A DNA stretch of 64,000 nt from Megamerina dolium (taxonomy: Eukaryota; Arthropoda; Insecta; Diptera; Megamerinidae): contig OY978527.1 of the NCBI GenBank assembly GCA_963854835.1, forward strand, positions 18,819,345 to 18,883,344. Direction: 5' to 3'. This document shows positions 36,956-46,640 of the stretch, in pieces (position 1 is the first letter of the stretch; each line of letters starts with the position of its first letter). Position numbers and translations under genes: made by a program. The notes beneath the pieces were generated by a model. It did not search any database, was not told where the DNA came from, and saw nothing but the letters and a program-made list of their open reading frames with translations.

Positions 36956-37982
36956 CGGACACGCTGCGGACGAGTGGTTGAAGTTTGTGTGTGCAATGCG
37001 GCGGAAATGAGACGACATGAATGCCATATAACGCAGAAATCCAACGCTTTGATTGAGAGATGAGGTTCATGGTTGTCCAACAATAACAATGTGGGCTGTT
37101 CTTTCGATGAACCAACGCATGATTGGAAATGTTCCAAGAATAATAAAAAAGAATTAGCGTTCATCCATCCTGATTGATTTGCTGTGGCTGCTGAACCATG
37201 CGGCGCTCCATTTAAAAAATGTGGATGAAAGCAAACACGCGGAAAAACAAAGAATGGCGGAATTGCCACATCAGTGGCACTTACGGCAACTGCAATCGTG
37301 ACGACTTGACCTCGTTTGGCCGATGTCATTTTGCCAATTTGTTTGGCTCCGCATTGCGCAACCACACGCTCTGGCGTGTGAACTGTGGTAACGCCGGATT
37401 CATCCATATTCCATATATGTTGTGGTTGTATTTTCAACTCGTCCATAACTTTACCCAAATTTTGATAAAAATGTCCGACGTTGTGTCGATTGAAGCTCGT
37501 CACACGGGCTAAGCTCGTTGCTTATGGCTTGCGAAACGACAAGTTCGGATGGCGTTTCATGAATGAAAGAAACCAATCTTTGCCTTTTTTCGTTTCTCCA
37601 ATCATCCGGCACATCGATTTCCAATTTTTCAGCAAATCCTGCTGCCAAATTTCGCACTTCTCTTATTGACAGGCCGTAATACGTGGCACTTGATTTCAGC
37701 AAATAATTCATTAATGCCGCTTTTGGATCTGAGTTGAAAACCTATGGAACAACACAACATACACGAATGAGTGAAATGACCGAAATGAATGCATAAGAAA
37801 ATTACTTGAGTTCGATATTTTGTCGGCATTGGAGGGTTAATGTTGTTTCTCAACGTCTGGTAATTCAATTTAAAGATTTCGGCAGCTTTTGCGATCGTGG
37901 TTCCTTTTTCCACGGCGAGAATCGCTTTGTTCAATTGTGTTTCGTCGATCGGCTGCTTCTTTCGCTTGTAATTTCGCGCCAT
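36940..37982 (-). pseudogene. Pogo-like (psq HTH plus DDE_1) transposase
   Basis: The start MARNYKRKKQPIDETQLNKA (37982) opens a pipsqueak-type helix-turn-helix, with IAKAAEIFKLNYQTLRNNI as core. A GT-AG intron (about 37743-37806) joins it in frame to FNSDPKAALMNYLL and YYGLSIREVRNLAAGFAEKL. The catalytic domain has WNMDESGVTTV (first D), LLLLDNHEPHLS (second D) and, in another frame, VSFPPHCTHKLQPLVRSV, where the usual third D of KLQPLD is V. One frameshift lies near 37080. The C-terminal tail is replaced by LINE sequence at about 36950. Terminal repeats were not found. The helix-turn-helix and intron look well kept, but the catalytic triad is broken and the end lost, so I call it a pseudogene. 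Domestication cannot be excluded. Confidence 0.82.
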
Positions 37983-39125
37983 TTTATAACACCGATGATA
38001 TTAAAACACACACGATTTAAAAACACCAATTCTCATAAGCGCGCTCAGAAAAAAGTTTGTTGCTGCGTAGCGTCTACAAATGGCGGCGCACGCAGCTGAA
38101 ATTTCTGTGAAGCCAAATCTACCATAGGTGCCATTTTTCGTTCAGTCGTTTAGCCGTGAGAACCAACAACTATCATTTCCGACTATCTTTGCCCCACTCT
38201 CCCCTATGATTAACCAAGTAAGGCAATCATAAAATTTGTTCTCATGGCATTTACAGCATATGCCATAGCATGTTTAGTATTAGCATGTCAAATTTATTAA
38301 CCCTCTGGTTGATTACAAAATTATGTTTTTTTTAATTAATTAAAGAAAAATTTTTACAAGTTGATGTAATTAAAATAAATTATTAATAATTTAATAATTT
38401 ATTAATAATTTAATTAAATTATTAATAATCGAAAAGAAAGAATAAACAAATGCATGTGAGATGTTTGACCTTTATATACAACCAGAGGCTTATTGTAACA
38501 AAATATTTTCTAATTTTTCACTAAAAAATTCAATAGTAAATTCTATATGTATATACGTATGTAGAATTTTCATTCATAAAATTTGCATGGAAATCATTCG
38601 AAGTTTACAGTGAAAATTTCAATTGTTTTTGAGAAATTTTCAACGAAACCTTGCAAATGCTTTATGGAGTATGCATGTATTTTTGCTTGCTATTGTCGGT
38701 ACATGCCTTACCTCTACTCAGATATAATCGTTTTATCATGGCACAATACATTATATGGCGCAATCAAGAGAAATCTTTTACAATTTGTCTATTTTCGTTA
38801 TTTTACTACCCAATGGTACCATCATGATAAAGAACTGTCAAAATCTTGAAATGGCACAAACCCTACACATATTTCCCTGCAATGTCGGCAGGTCTCATTG
38901 TGATATTTAAATTTCAAATTTCAAGCATTATGTAATTCAAACATATGTTTTATATTTTCAAATATATAAACCATAAGAAAATTAAAACAAAAACTAAATT
39001 TTTAAAACTAAAAAAAAACCCGTTTCATAAAATTATTCATAATACATGAGTATTAAACACACTCATGTAAATTAAGTTACACTGCACTTAACAAGTTGAA
39101 TATTTAATTTAATGTTAATCAACCT
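37983..39125. other. AT-rich intergenic sequence
   Basis: Repeated TTAATAATTTAAT blocks occur at about 38370-38430. No gene recognised. Confidence 0.5.
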
Positions 39126-39335
39126 GATTGGACTTTATCAGTGTGGCTTCAGACCTGGTAAATCCACCATCGAGAAGATTTTCACACTGCGCCAAACCCT
39201 GGAGAAGACCCAAGAAAAACAGATCGCCACACACCACCTATTTGTAAGGTAAGGGATTACCTCTACACAACAATGTCTGAGTTCGGTATTCCTGCAAAGC
39301 TCATTCGACTTTGTAGAATGCCACTGCATAACACC
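39126..39335 (+). pseudogene. RTE-like reverse transcriptase fragment
   Basis: GLYQCGFRPGKSTIEKIFTLRQTLEK (near 39135-39215) is RT block 1-2 of an RTE-type LINE (usual QCGFRPGRSTxDQIFTLRQILEK), followed after a short deletion by MSEFGIPAKLIRLCRM. Fragment of about 65 codons. Confidence 0.75.
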
Positions 39336-39484
39336 CGTTGTGCCTAAATTTTAGGTTTTTATCCGTCAGCTGTCAAAATATGTTCGCATTGTAATAGTGT
39401 TAAACAGTAAAAATAAAAGTAAGTAATGGAAAACCAATAGCAGGCTTATTTTCTGCTATATTTTTTTTCTCATATAGCGTAACT

Positions 39485-39975
39485 ATGAGTGCTTTACAAA
39501 GATATTCGAGCCGTATTGTAACAGATTCGCAAAGAACATTAAGGAACAGCCTTCGCAAAAAGCGCAAAGCCTTGTGAGAGTCTGCAGATCCTTTCAGCAT
39601 TTTGGAAGAGAGGTTTGTGGAGCTGTTTAGACTCACATAAGAAGTCTGTAATAATGCCTTTAAAGAGATCCGTGCTCATATGCGAGAAAGAACAGAAAAT
39701 GGACTTCCTAAAATTTTGCGATTTCTTTCAACTTTTTTGTTGCGTAAGTTGAATAGAGCTTTGTACATTTTTTAACAAATTAGTTTTAAGAAAATCTTTA
39801 TTCCTTTCAGGAAGTTACCAGCCGTCAGTCAGCGGCAAGGGTTTTTGGTAAATGTAACATAAAGCAGTATTACCAGATGCGTGAGCTGCAAATATTATTT
39901 ACAAACATTTATTGGCCAGGTACGTGAAATTTCCAACTATATAGTATGGAAAGAGTTAACCGTGAGGTACCGACA
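39485..39975 (+). pseudogene. PIF/Harbinger transposase pseudogene
   Basis: From ATG 39485, SADPFSILEERFVELFRLT and LPKILRFLSTFLL match the N-terminal part of HARBI1-like transposases (usual DPF.LPEERFI.L.RL and LRFFATGSYQ). A canonical GT-AG intron (39744-39810) interrupts it exactly before SYQPSVSGKGF. A frame change follows, and YVKFPT, the expected FPM/T motif, occurs near 39935. The catalytic DDE portion is absent: the sequence becomes unrecognisable before the gypsy insertion at 40311. Two in-frame stops are present in exon 1. Confidence 0.7.
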
Positions 39976-40306
39976 AACTTAATTCCCTAAGTGTTGAGTG
40001 TCCTTCCGGAACTTCAACATTGGTTACCTGAAAGATAAAGTGAAAGTTAGTAAAATATACTCACCGTCTACTCAGTCCTTTATTAGAAAACGCCTTATTT
40101 CGGAGTGTTATCTCCGATTTATTTTATACCTTTTTTACATTTTCACTACCATACTTTTATACTAATATTCTTTTACACTAGTAATGGAGGGTCTCATAAG
40201 GATAGTAGTATTTTACAATTGCTTACACACTAACACTTCACAACTTAGAACAAGACTCAAGCCCTTAGACTATTATAGTGGTGGTTTATATATAATCCTT
40301 AGATAC
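39976..40306. other. Intergenic sequence left of the gypsy element
   Basis: No gene recognised. Confidence 0.4.
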
Positions 40307-40310
40307 ATAT

Positions 40311-40748
40311 TGTTACGTTTTTATTCTGTGAGCGTTTAATTCTATTTGAATTACCTTGTTCGATCACTGGATTCTGTTAATGATAACTGCAACACTTATT
40401 TTGTACAACTATATACAGCAACAATTTATTTAATAATCTCTATTTACAATCAACACTGTTTACAATCAACTATTTACTATAACACTTAAATGTACTTGCA
40501 ACTTTTGCCTCTGTATCAATGTTTTCGCAATCACGTTCGGAAGTAGATTGATTGTCAATTCTCAACACTGGCTCTATTTATACTCTGTTGGCAACACCCT
40601 AGAATCTTCCTTTATCGAGATTCTTCTCTTCCTTTCTCGTTGGCTTGTTCTGGTTATCGCTCATTTCTTTTTGTTGACATTCGTTTCGATGCTGCCAATA
40701 GTGTCAGTCACAATAGTGATGAGTAATCAACTATCGATACTCGTTACA
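40311..40748 (-). repeat. 3' LTR of the gypsy element
   Basis: 438 bp, ends TG...CA (minus strand TGTAACGAG...CGTAACA). Identical by eye to the LTR at 43711-44148. A TATA box (GAGTATAAATAG on the minus strand, about 40572-40583) is the likely U3 promoter. Confidence 0.95.
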
Positions 40749-40762
40749 CTGCCCTCCTCTTA
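40749..40762 (-). promoter_or_regulatory. Polypurine tract
   Basis: Minus strand AAGAGGAGGGCAG directly before the 3' LTR, the plus-strand primer site of reverse transcription. Confidence 0.85.
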
Positions 40763-40786
40763 ACCTTGTTCGTCCCGAACAAGTTT

Positions 40787-43351
40787 TTATACTTCCCCTC
40801 GATATGGCGCAAGTCGCTCTAAGTGCACTACTTTAAACTTTGCTCTTTTATTCCAGGCACGTTGAATACGATATACTACGTCATTTATCTTTGCTATAAT
40901 CTCATATGGTCCTTCCCAATGAGTCTGTAGTTTAGGGGACAGGCCTTTCTTTCGTTGTGGATTATGAAGCATTACAAGCTCTCCTTCATAGAACCCTTTT
41001 GAATTTGCTTTCAAGTCATACCTGGCCTTCATCTTATCGCTTATCATCTGCGACCGCTCTCTGATGAACTGATGTACTTCATCCAACTGTTCCCGCTTTT
41101 CGCTAGTATAATTTCCTTCGGTTGATCTCGTTGGTGTTACAACTCCAAATTTTAAATCAGCTGGCAGTCTTAACTCGTTTCCAAAAATTGCCATTGCCGG
41201 TGTAGTAGCCGTCGTATCATGTTGTGCGGATCGATATGCCATGAGGAACATTGGTATATGTACATCCCAGTCTCTTTGGTATTTATCTACGACTTTTCTC
41301 AAATATTCCTCCAAGGTACGGTTAAATCGTTCTACCATGCCATCAGATTGTGGATGCAAAGGTGTTGTACGAGTTTTGTATATACCCAGCATACGGCATA
41401 TCTCTTGGAATACAACTGATTCGAAATTTCGACCTTGGTCTGAGTGTAACTCCATCGGTACACCAAAACGAGTAACCCATTGGTTGACGAATACATCCGC
41501 AACTGTACTAGCTTCCTGATTTGGAATGGGGTATACTTCAGGCCATTTACTGAAGTAATCTATAACCACCAGAACATACTTGTTTCCTGCGTTGCTTATT
41601 GGAAATGGCCCAGCTATGTCCATAGCAATTCGCTCAAATGGAGCACCCACGGTGTATTGGTGCATCTTACCTCGACTTTTCTTAGTGGGACCTTTGGCCA
41701 TTGCACATTGCTTACATTTCCGAATCCAATCAGCGACATGGTCATGACATCCAACCCAATAAAATCGGTTCTTTATTTTCTCGACGGTTTTGGTGATTCC
41801 CAAATGCCCTCCACTGGAGGCATTGTGATACTCAGCTATCACTTCATTTATTCTCGCCTTGGGTACCACTAGCAGATCATAAGTGATTTTTCCATCTTCA
41901 CTTTCCCATGTTCGGAATAAACATCCGTCTCGTAAGTGCAGGCTTTGCCACTGCGCCCAGTATGCCTTTGCTATTGGACTCTCATTAGCCATTTCTTGCC
42001 AATCTGGACGTATGCCCTGCTCCTTATATTCCATAATCTTTGCGAGATCTGGGTCGTTCCGCTGATCTTCTTGAACTCGTTCGGTTTTCCATGACTCTTC
42101 CGACAATACATTCGTAAGTCGTAGCTTAACAATGTGATTCTGGCTTCCTACCCGAGAACAATGTTTACTATCTACGGTGCAAATACGATGATATGGAGTA
42201 ACAGCTTTACCACGATGAATGACATCACGATCTTCCTTTCGTTGTCCTGGTGAATTCGATCTTTGTTGCTTGCATCGTAGCCGACAATTACGCGCCATGT
42301 GTCCTCTTCGATGGCATATGAAGCACTTACCGGTAAATTTATTTTTGTGTTGATTCCTTGTTCTTCCTTTAGGCTTCATACTCGATTGATTGCAATCACG
42401 AGCTATATGCCCTCGTTTGTCGCAAATAAAGCACTTACCAGTAAATTTGATTTCGCGTCGACCTGTTGTTCTTCCTTCAGGCTGCACTACAGATTTGAAT
42501 GCCTGACACACTGCTTCAACCAGATCTGCTGTTTCTGTTTCTAGTTGGCGTACACGTGGCATTGGTCGACACATCAAACTGGCGGCTTCAAACGTCAATG
42601 CACTACTGACTGTTTCGGCATAAGTATTTCTTGGTGACATGACTAGGGCACGCTTTTTCTCTCCATCACGTATGCCATCTATGAAAGCCTCTATTTTGAT
42701 TTTTTCGACGAACTCTTCCGAATTACCGGAGAACGCTAGATGACATAAGCGCTCAATATCGGAAGCGAATTCCTGAAGGCTCTCATTACTCCGTTGCACT
42801 CGCGATCTCAATTCCACACGATGTAATTGACTCTTGTATTCATTTCCATATTTCCGCTGGAGGGTGTCCATCAGTGACTGGTAGCTACCACGATCTTTCT
42901 CTGGAACCATCTGTAACACCTCGGAAGCATTACCTTTTAATGCGACTATTAAAGCAGCAGTCTTGTCGCTGTCATCCCATTGATTCTTCGAAGCTGTTGT
43001 CTCGAATTGAAGCTTGAAGATGTTGAATGGCGTGCTTCCGTCAAATGTTGGTGGCTTTAATTTGATTGTACTTGAATCTCTAATCACTGATGTGGCTGTT
43101 CCATTTATTTTTAGTTGATTGAGTTCGTGCTGTAATTTCTCGAATTTGTCTTCCCAGTTGTCGACATGTTCCTTCAGCTTATCATCTAACTCATCCACGT
43201 GTTCTTTCAGCTCTGTGACTTTGTCATTAATAGCTCCGGAAATTTCCTGAAATCTGAGTTCAATTCCTTTTTGTAGATTTTCGATGACGTGTTCTTGGCG
43301 AGCCGGATGTTCTTGAAGCTTGTAGTCAATTGTTTTCTGGAATTCTCCCAT
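40787..43351 (-). CDS. Gag-integrase fusion protein, Ty3/gypsy
   Basis: An open frame of 854 residues. Residues about 1-95 are coiled-coil rich. A retrotransposon gag (capsid) domain follows from about residue 96 (LKPPTFDG). Two CX2CX4HX4C zinc knuckles lie near residues 307-320 (CFICDKRGHIARDC) and 341-354 (CFICHRRGHMARNC). At about 375-430 the frame passes straight into the region before integrase. Integrase has an HHCC zinc domain (about 505-550) and a DD35E core: D in MDIAGPF, D in HSDQGRNF and E in GMVERFN, with 35 residues counted between the last two. It ends in the chromodomain-less tail LERLAPYRGEV. Protease, reverse transcriptase and RNase H are missing without breaking the frame. 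The initiating ATG at 43351 follows an in-frame stop that separates it from an upstream gag segment. Confidence 0.93.
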   Translation of the reverse strand: MGEFQKTIDYKLQEHPARQEHVIENLQKGIELRFQEISGAINDKVTELKEHVDELDDKLKEHVDNWEDKFEKLQHELNQLKINGTATSVIRDSSTIKLKPPTFDGSTPFNIFKLQFETTASKNQWDDSDKTAALIVALKGNASEVLQMVPEKDRGSYQSLMDTLQRKYGNEYKSQLHRVELRSRVQRSNESLQEFASDIERLCHLAFSGNSEEFVEKIKIEAFIDGIRDGEKKRALVMSPRNTYAETVSSALTFEAASLMCRPMPRVRQLETETADLVEAVCQAFKSVVQPEGRTTGRREIKFTGKCFICDKRGHIARDCNQSSMKPKGRTRNQHKNKFTGKCFICHRRGHMARNCRLRCKQQRSNSPGQRKEDRDVIHRGKAVTPYHRICTVDSKHCSRVGSQNHIVKLRLTNVLSEESWKTERVQEDQRNDPDLAKIMEYKEQGIRPDWQEMANESPIAKAYWAQWQSLHLRDGCLFRTWESEDGKITYDLLVVPKARINEVIAEYHNASSGGHLGITKTVEKIKNRFYWVGCHDHVADWIRKCKQCAMAKGPTKKSRGKMHQYTVGAPFERIAMDIAGPFPISNAGNKYVLVVIDYFSKWPEVYPIPNQEASTVADVFVNQWVTRFGVPMELHSDQGRNFESVVFQEICRMLGIYKTRTTPLHPQSDGMVERFNRTLEEYLRKVVDKYQRDWDVHIPMFLMAYRSAQHDTTATTPAMAIFGNELRLPADLKFGVVTPTRSTEGNYTSEKREQLDEVHQFIRERSQMISDKMKARYDLKANSKGFYEGELVMLHNPQRKKGLSPKLQTHWEGPYEIIAKINDVVYRIQRAWNKRAKFKVVHLERLAPYRGEV

Positions 43352-43357
43352 AGCGTT

Positions 43358-43657
43358 TTATTGACGTACCGAATGTTCTTGAAACTTGGAGTCAATGCGA
43401 GACGCATTTTCTTGTAGCTGTTGTTGCTGCTGTTGCATCATGGTTTTCATGAATTCCATGAGTTGACCACTCGAATCTATTTTGCTCTCTTCCTCAGTGT
43501 GCACAACTGCTTGTATATCGGCTTCCTCGAAGAACTCATGTTCTTCTACATTAATTCCCTTAGCCTCCATAGCTTGCCTCAGCCTCACCAGCAGTTCCGC
43601 CTTTGCACCTGATGACGATAGATTCATCTCTACCAACAGCTTTTTAAGCTGGTCCAC
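43358..43657 (-). CDS. N-terminal gag segment ending in an in-frame stop
   Basis: 99 residues starting MDQLKKLLVEMNL, with a SAP-like helix pair (GAKAELLVRLRQAME) and a glutamine run (QQQQQQLQENASR). The TAA at 43358-43360 is in the same frame as the 854-codon frame, which begins two codons later. The sequence on both sides reads as one continuous coiled-coil. So the stop is probably a single nonsense mutation, or less likely a readthrough or re-initiation site. Confidence 0.8.
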   Translation of the reverse strand: MDQLKKLLVEMNLSSSGAKAELLVRLRQAMEAKGINVEEHEFFEEADIQAVVHTEEESKIDSSGQLMEFMKTMMQQQQQQLQENASRIDSKFQEHSVRQ

Positions 43658-43689
43658 TTATAGTTGGTCAATTTTCACCATCTTTACAG

Positions 43690-43708
43690 AATCCCACTTC
43701 TGACACCA
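43690..43708 (-). promoter_or_regulatory. Primer-binding site, tRNA-Leu type
   Basis: Plus strand AATCCCACTTCTGACACCA is what I expect for the 3' end of a fly leucine tRNA including CCA. The element's minus-strand RNA would pair with that tRNA. Two bases separate it from the 5' LTR. The tRNA match is from memory. Confidence 0.8.
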
Positions 43709-43710
43709 AT

Positions 43711-44148
43711 TGTTACGTTTTTATTCTGTGAGCGTTTAATTCTATTTGAATTACCTTGTTCGATCACTGGATTCTGTTAATGATAACTGCAACACTTATT
43801 TTGTACAACTATATACAGCAACAATTTATTTAATAATCTCTATTTACAATCAACACTGTTTACAATCAACTATTTACTATAACACTTAAATGTACTTGCA
43901 ACTTTTGCCTCTGTATCAATGTTTTCGCAATCACGTTCGGAAGTAGATTGATTGTCAATTCTCAACACTGGCTCTATTTATACTCTGTTGGCAACACCCT
44001 AGAATCTTCCTTTATCGAGATTCTTCTCTTCCTTTCTCGTTGGCTTGTTCTGGTTATCGCTCATTTCTTTTTGTTGACATTCGTTTCGATGCTGCCAATA
44101 GTGTCAGTCACAATAGTGATGAGTAATCAACTATCGATACTCGTTACA
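43711..44148 (-). repeat. 5' LTR of the gypsy element
   Basis: 438 bp, identical by eye to 40311-40748. Contains the same TATA-like box (minus strand, about 43972-43983). Confidence 0.95.
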
Positions 44149-44289
44149 ATATGTTGCCTATTAACCAATATTCATCCATTCAAAATTCATGCAGTAATAA
44201 AGTGAACGCACGGCGCATGGACAGTATCCGCCGTGTCGTGAACAAGTGCCATAATTCCGTCTCGCATATTATTTCGTTTTTTTAATTGT

Positions 44290-44395
44290 TTAAAGTTTAA
44301 ATTAAATTAAAATTTAAAATATAATCAAAAGCTAAGTTGTTATATAAACTTAGCTTTTGATTATATTTTCAATTTTAATTTAATTTAAACTTTAA
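44290..44395. repeat. Near-perfect hairpin with 47-bp arms
   Basis: Arms 44290-44336 and 44349-44395 are inverted copies with one mismatch, around a 12-nt loop. AT-rich except for the shared CTTAGCTTTTGATTATATTTT-like inner part. No coding content. Confidence 0.9.
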
Positions 44396-44827
44396 ATGAC
44401 TTAAATTATTGTACTTGTGTACTTTACATTATTTGGTTTTATTTCCCTTGCGTTTTTGGTTTCTTTGTGATTGTGCAATTTTTGCTTATTGATGTTTTTA
44501 TATTCATTTGAAAATTTCTTCTAACTGTCCAGTTTCATATTTTAATTATCTATTGTGTTTGTTTACATTGTAATTATAGTTACAGCGGCTTATACTTACA
44601 TATTTTTGATGTGTACATAACACCTTGTTTACAGCAGCCTTGCTAATTATTATTCTTACTAATATTGAGTAATTTTTGCTTATTGTTGTTTTTAACTTAA
44701 CTTATTTTGTTACTAATCTTGTGTACTTTTTGCTTATTGTTATTTTTAACATATTACCTTATTTTTCCTACTTATATTTATAAAACATTTTACTCTCTCT
44801 CTCTCTCTTAATTAATTACTATTAAAC

Positions 44828-45470
44828 TTGGTGTCGTGCACTGTAGAAAATTGCAATATCAAAAGCGATTCTAAGCGTTATGTGGAAGGAAGGAGTCTTG
44901 ACCTCATCAGTGAGGGAGAAGGTATCCGCTGGTGTTGCATTAAGTGTAGGGCAACTAAGGTTGACTTTTACAAACTCTTCAAGCAAACCAGAGCAGGATT
45001 CTCCAAAATCGGAAAGGAGTTAAAAGTGTTGAATGAGAAGTTCGAAAGGTACAATGATCTGTACAAAAACTTTAAATTTATGGATTCTTCTGCTTCTGAA
45101 AAGCAATGTTTAAAGAAAAAATCATCCACAATTAGCAAAATTGTTTCTTCAGCTGAGTAGACTGAATTTAACAATACAACGCAGCCTTTGCCACCTACTA
45201 CTCAACTACCCTCATCTCTTGAGCCGGTACCACTGATAAACTTGAGTCCACCTGACAATGCTTTGTCTGGTGAATCTTCAAATGAAGTAGACATCAGTGT
45301 TTCATCGTCCTCCAAAACAGGTATTGCCACGTCTGTCACTTCTATAAGCACAACTCCTGTCTCATCTTCCGCAAACGGCATAGTAGCTTCGCAAGCAGCT
45401 GTCGCACCGAAACAATTAATCGTTGTTCCCCCCAAGAAGTCTATTTTCGTTTCAATTTTATGTTCTTAAT
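44828..45470 (+). pseudogene. Jockey-like LINE ORF1 remnant
   Basis: The frame reads GEGIRWCCIKCRATKVDFYKLF (zinc-ribbon end of the PHD-like domain, usual GxxWYCxxCRxxxVDFF), then FSKIGKELKVLNEKFERYN, a coiled-coil, then a TAG at 45157. After it, a serine/threonine-rich linker ends with PPKKSIFVS, the usual start of the next ORF1 domain (KPKRSIFVSRF). The N-terminal zinc cysteines and everything after KSIFVS are lost. The composition fits ORF1 of a Jockey-group LINE; ORF2 scraps follow at 45480-46640. Confidence 0.65.
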
Positions 45471-45799
45471 TCTTTTCAACTCTTTTGTAAACCAAGCTGC
45501 GTTGTTATTTTTGGTTGATACTTCACAACCCCATCAACATCATCAAAATTTTGTGTCCAGATTGTGGCATTTAAAATATTCACAAAAATAGGCTATATAC
45601 GAAGAAAATGTTTTTTTCCTTTAAGTGGGAACACTTCAGCTACTTTTAAAAAAGTTAGACATAATTGGCTTCCCGCTAATTTTGCTCCGTTGAATTAAAT
45701 CTTACTTAGAAAAAAGGAAACAAAGAGAGAAACATTGTCGACATATATTTATATCATTTCTAGGATTCATCAGGGAAGTCATCTAGGACCTTTACTTTT

Positions 45800-45852
45800 T
45801 TTACTCTTTAGTAATGATTTACTCTTTAGTAATGATTTACTCTTTAGTAATG
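45800..45852. repeat. 18-bp tandem repeat, three units
   Basis: TTTACTCTTTAGTAATGA occurs three times in a row, in frame with the RT remnant (LLFSND per unit), and ends at the SINE junction. Confidence 0.9.
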
Positions 45853-46069
45853 GGTGCCGTAGCTCAGTGGTTGGTGTGTTCGCCTTCTGATCTGAAGGTC
45901 GTGGTTCAATCCCCGGCTGATACATAACAAATTTAATATCGATAAGATTTTTCTTTCGAATGGTACCCACCTGTCGACAGTAACAACTTGCCATCAAAAA
46001 GCTTCTAAAAGAACTCTGTGACAAAGCTCAGAAAAAGTGATGTCACAAGTGTTCTGCCGTTCGGAACCG
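45852..46069 (+). repeat. tRNA-derived SINE, copy B
   Basis: Starts GGGTGCCGTAGCTCAGTGGT with an A box, then a B box GGTTCAATCCC. Body matches copy C up to TGCCGTTCGGAACCGG, after which it is 3'-truncated. It lacks about 20 bases in the body compared with copy C. Inserted in a Jockey-like RT. Confidence 0.88.
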
Positions 46070-46640
46070 GAAGCTTTTCACGTCGCACAGATCAGAAGTT
46101 GAGCAGGTTCATCTCTAAGATGACCTCGACAATTTGGTCAAATGGTGCAATATAAATTGCATGAGTCTTAATATAAAAAATGTAAATATATGTGTTTTTC
46201 AAGAAAATCTGCATTTACTATCATATATAAAATTCAAGATCACACCGTAGAGCAAGTCGTAACATTTGCTGACTTGGGGGTTACAATGTATACCAAATTG
46301 CACTTTAATGTTCATATTAACATCTGTGTGAATAAGGCTAAGGAAGTTTTAGCCTTCGTTAAAAGATGGTCTAAGTAATTTAATGATCCATATATTACAA
46401 AGACTCTTTTCGCCACATTGGTTCGACCTTATCTGGAATGTTGATCTGCTCTTTGCATCCCACAGTTTCAATCGTATTAAGATAACCTGGAATCAGTTCA
46501 AAAACAATTCCTACCGTTTGCATTGAGGAACCTGCGTTAGGACACAACGCGAAATCTTCCTCCATACAGAGACCGCCTTAAACTTTTAAACCTAGAATAT
46601 TTGTAATGCCGGCAATTAATGCTAAATGTCACATTTATAC

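Larger units (their letters stand above)
40307..44152 (-). mobile_element. Young Ty3/gypsy retrotransposon lacking PR-RT-RNaseH
   Basis: A 3838-bp element (40311-44148) on the minus strand with two identical 438-bp LTRs, flanked by ATAT on both sides (40307-40310, 44149-44152). It has a primer-binding site, polypurine tract and a gag-integrase frame. Its pol region lacks protease, reverse transcriptase and RNase H, so it cannot copy itself. Identical LTRs mean it moved recently, presumably using proteins from a complete relative. Confidence 0.95.
45478..46640 (+). pseudogene. Jockey-like LINE reverse transcriptase remnant, split by a SINE
   Basis: IHQGSHLGPLLFLLFSNDL (near 45770-45815) is the RT block GVPQGSxLGPLLFxLFINDL. 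The last six residues are repeated three times by an 18-bp tandem duplication (45800-45852). The SINE at 45852-46069 follows. After it CFSRKSAFTIIYKI, VVTFADLGVTM and NKAKEVLAFVKRW are the thumb-region motifs (LGVxxDxxLxF), and LVRPYLE..SALC and LPPYRDRLKLLNLE mark the C-terminal part. Frames change several times. The YADD block is removed with the duplication and SINE. Confidence 0.75.

Noticed and set aside
41219..43703. Plus-strand open frames across the gypsy element and LTRs
   Set aside because: Antisense shadows of the gag-integrase frame and of non-coding LTR sequence.
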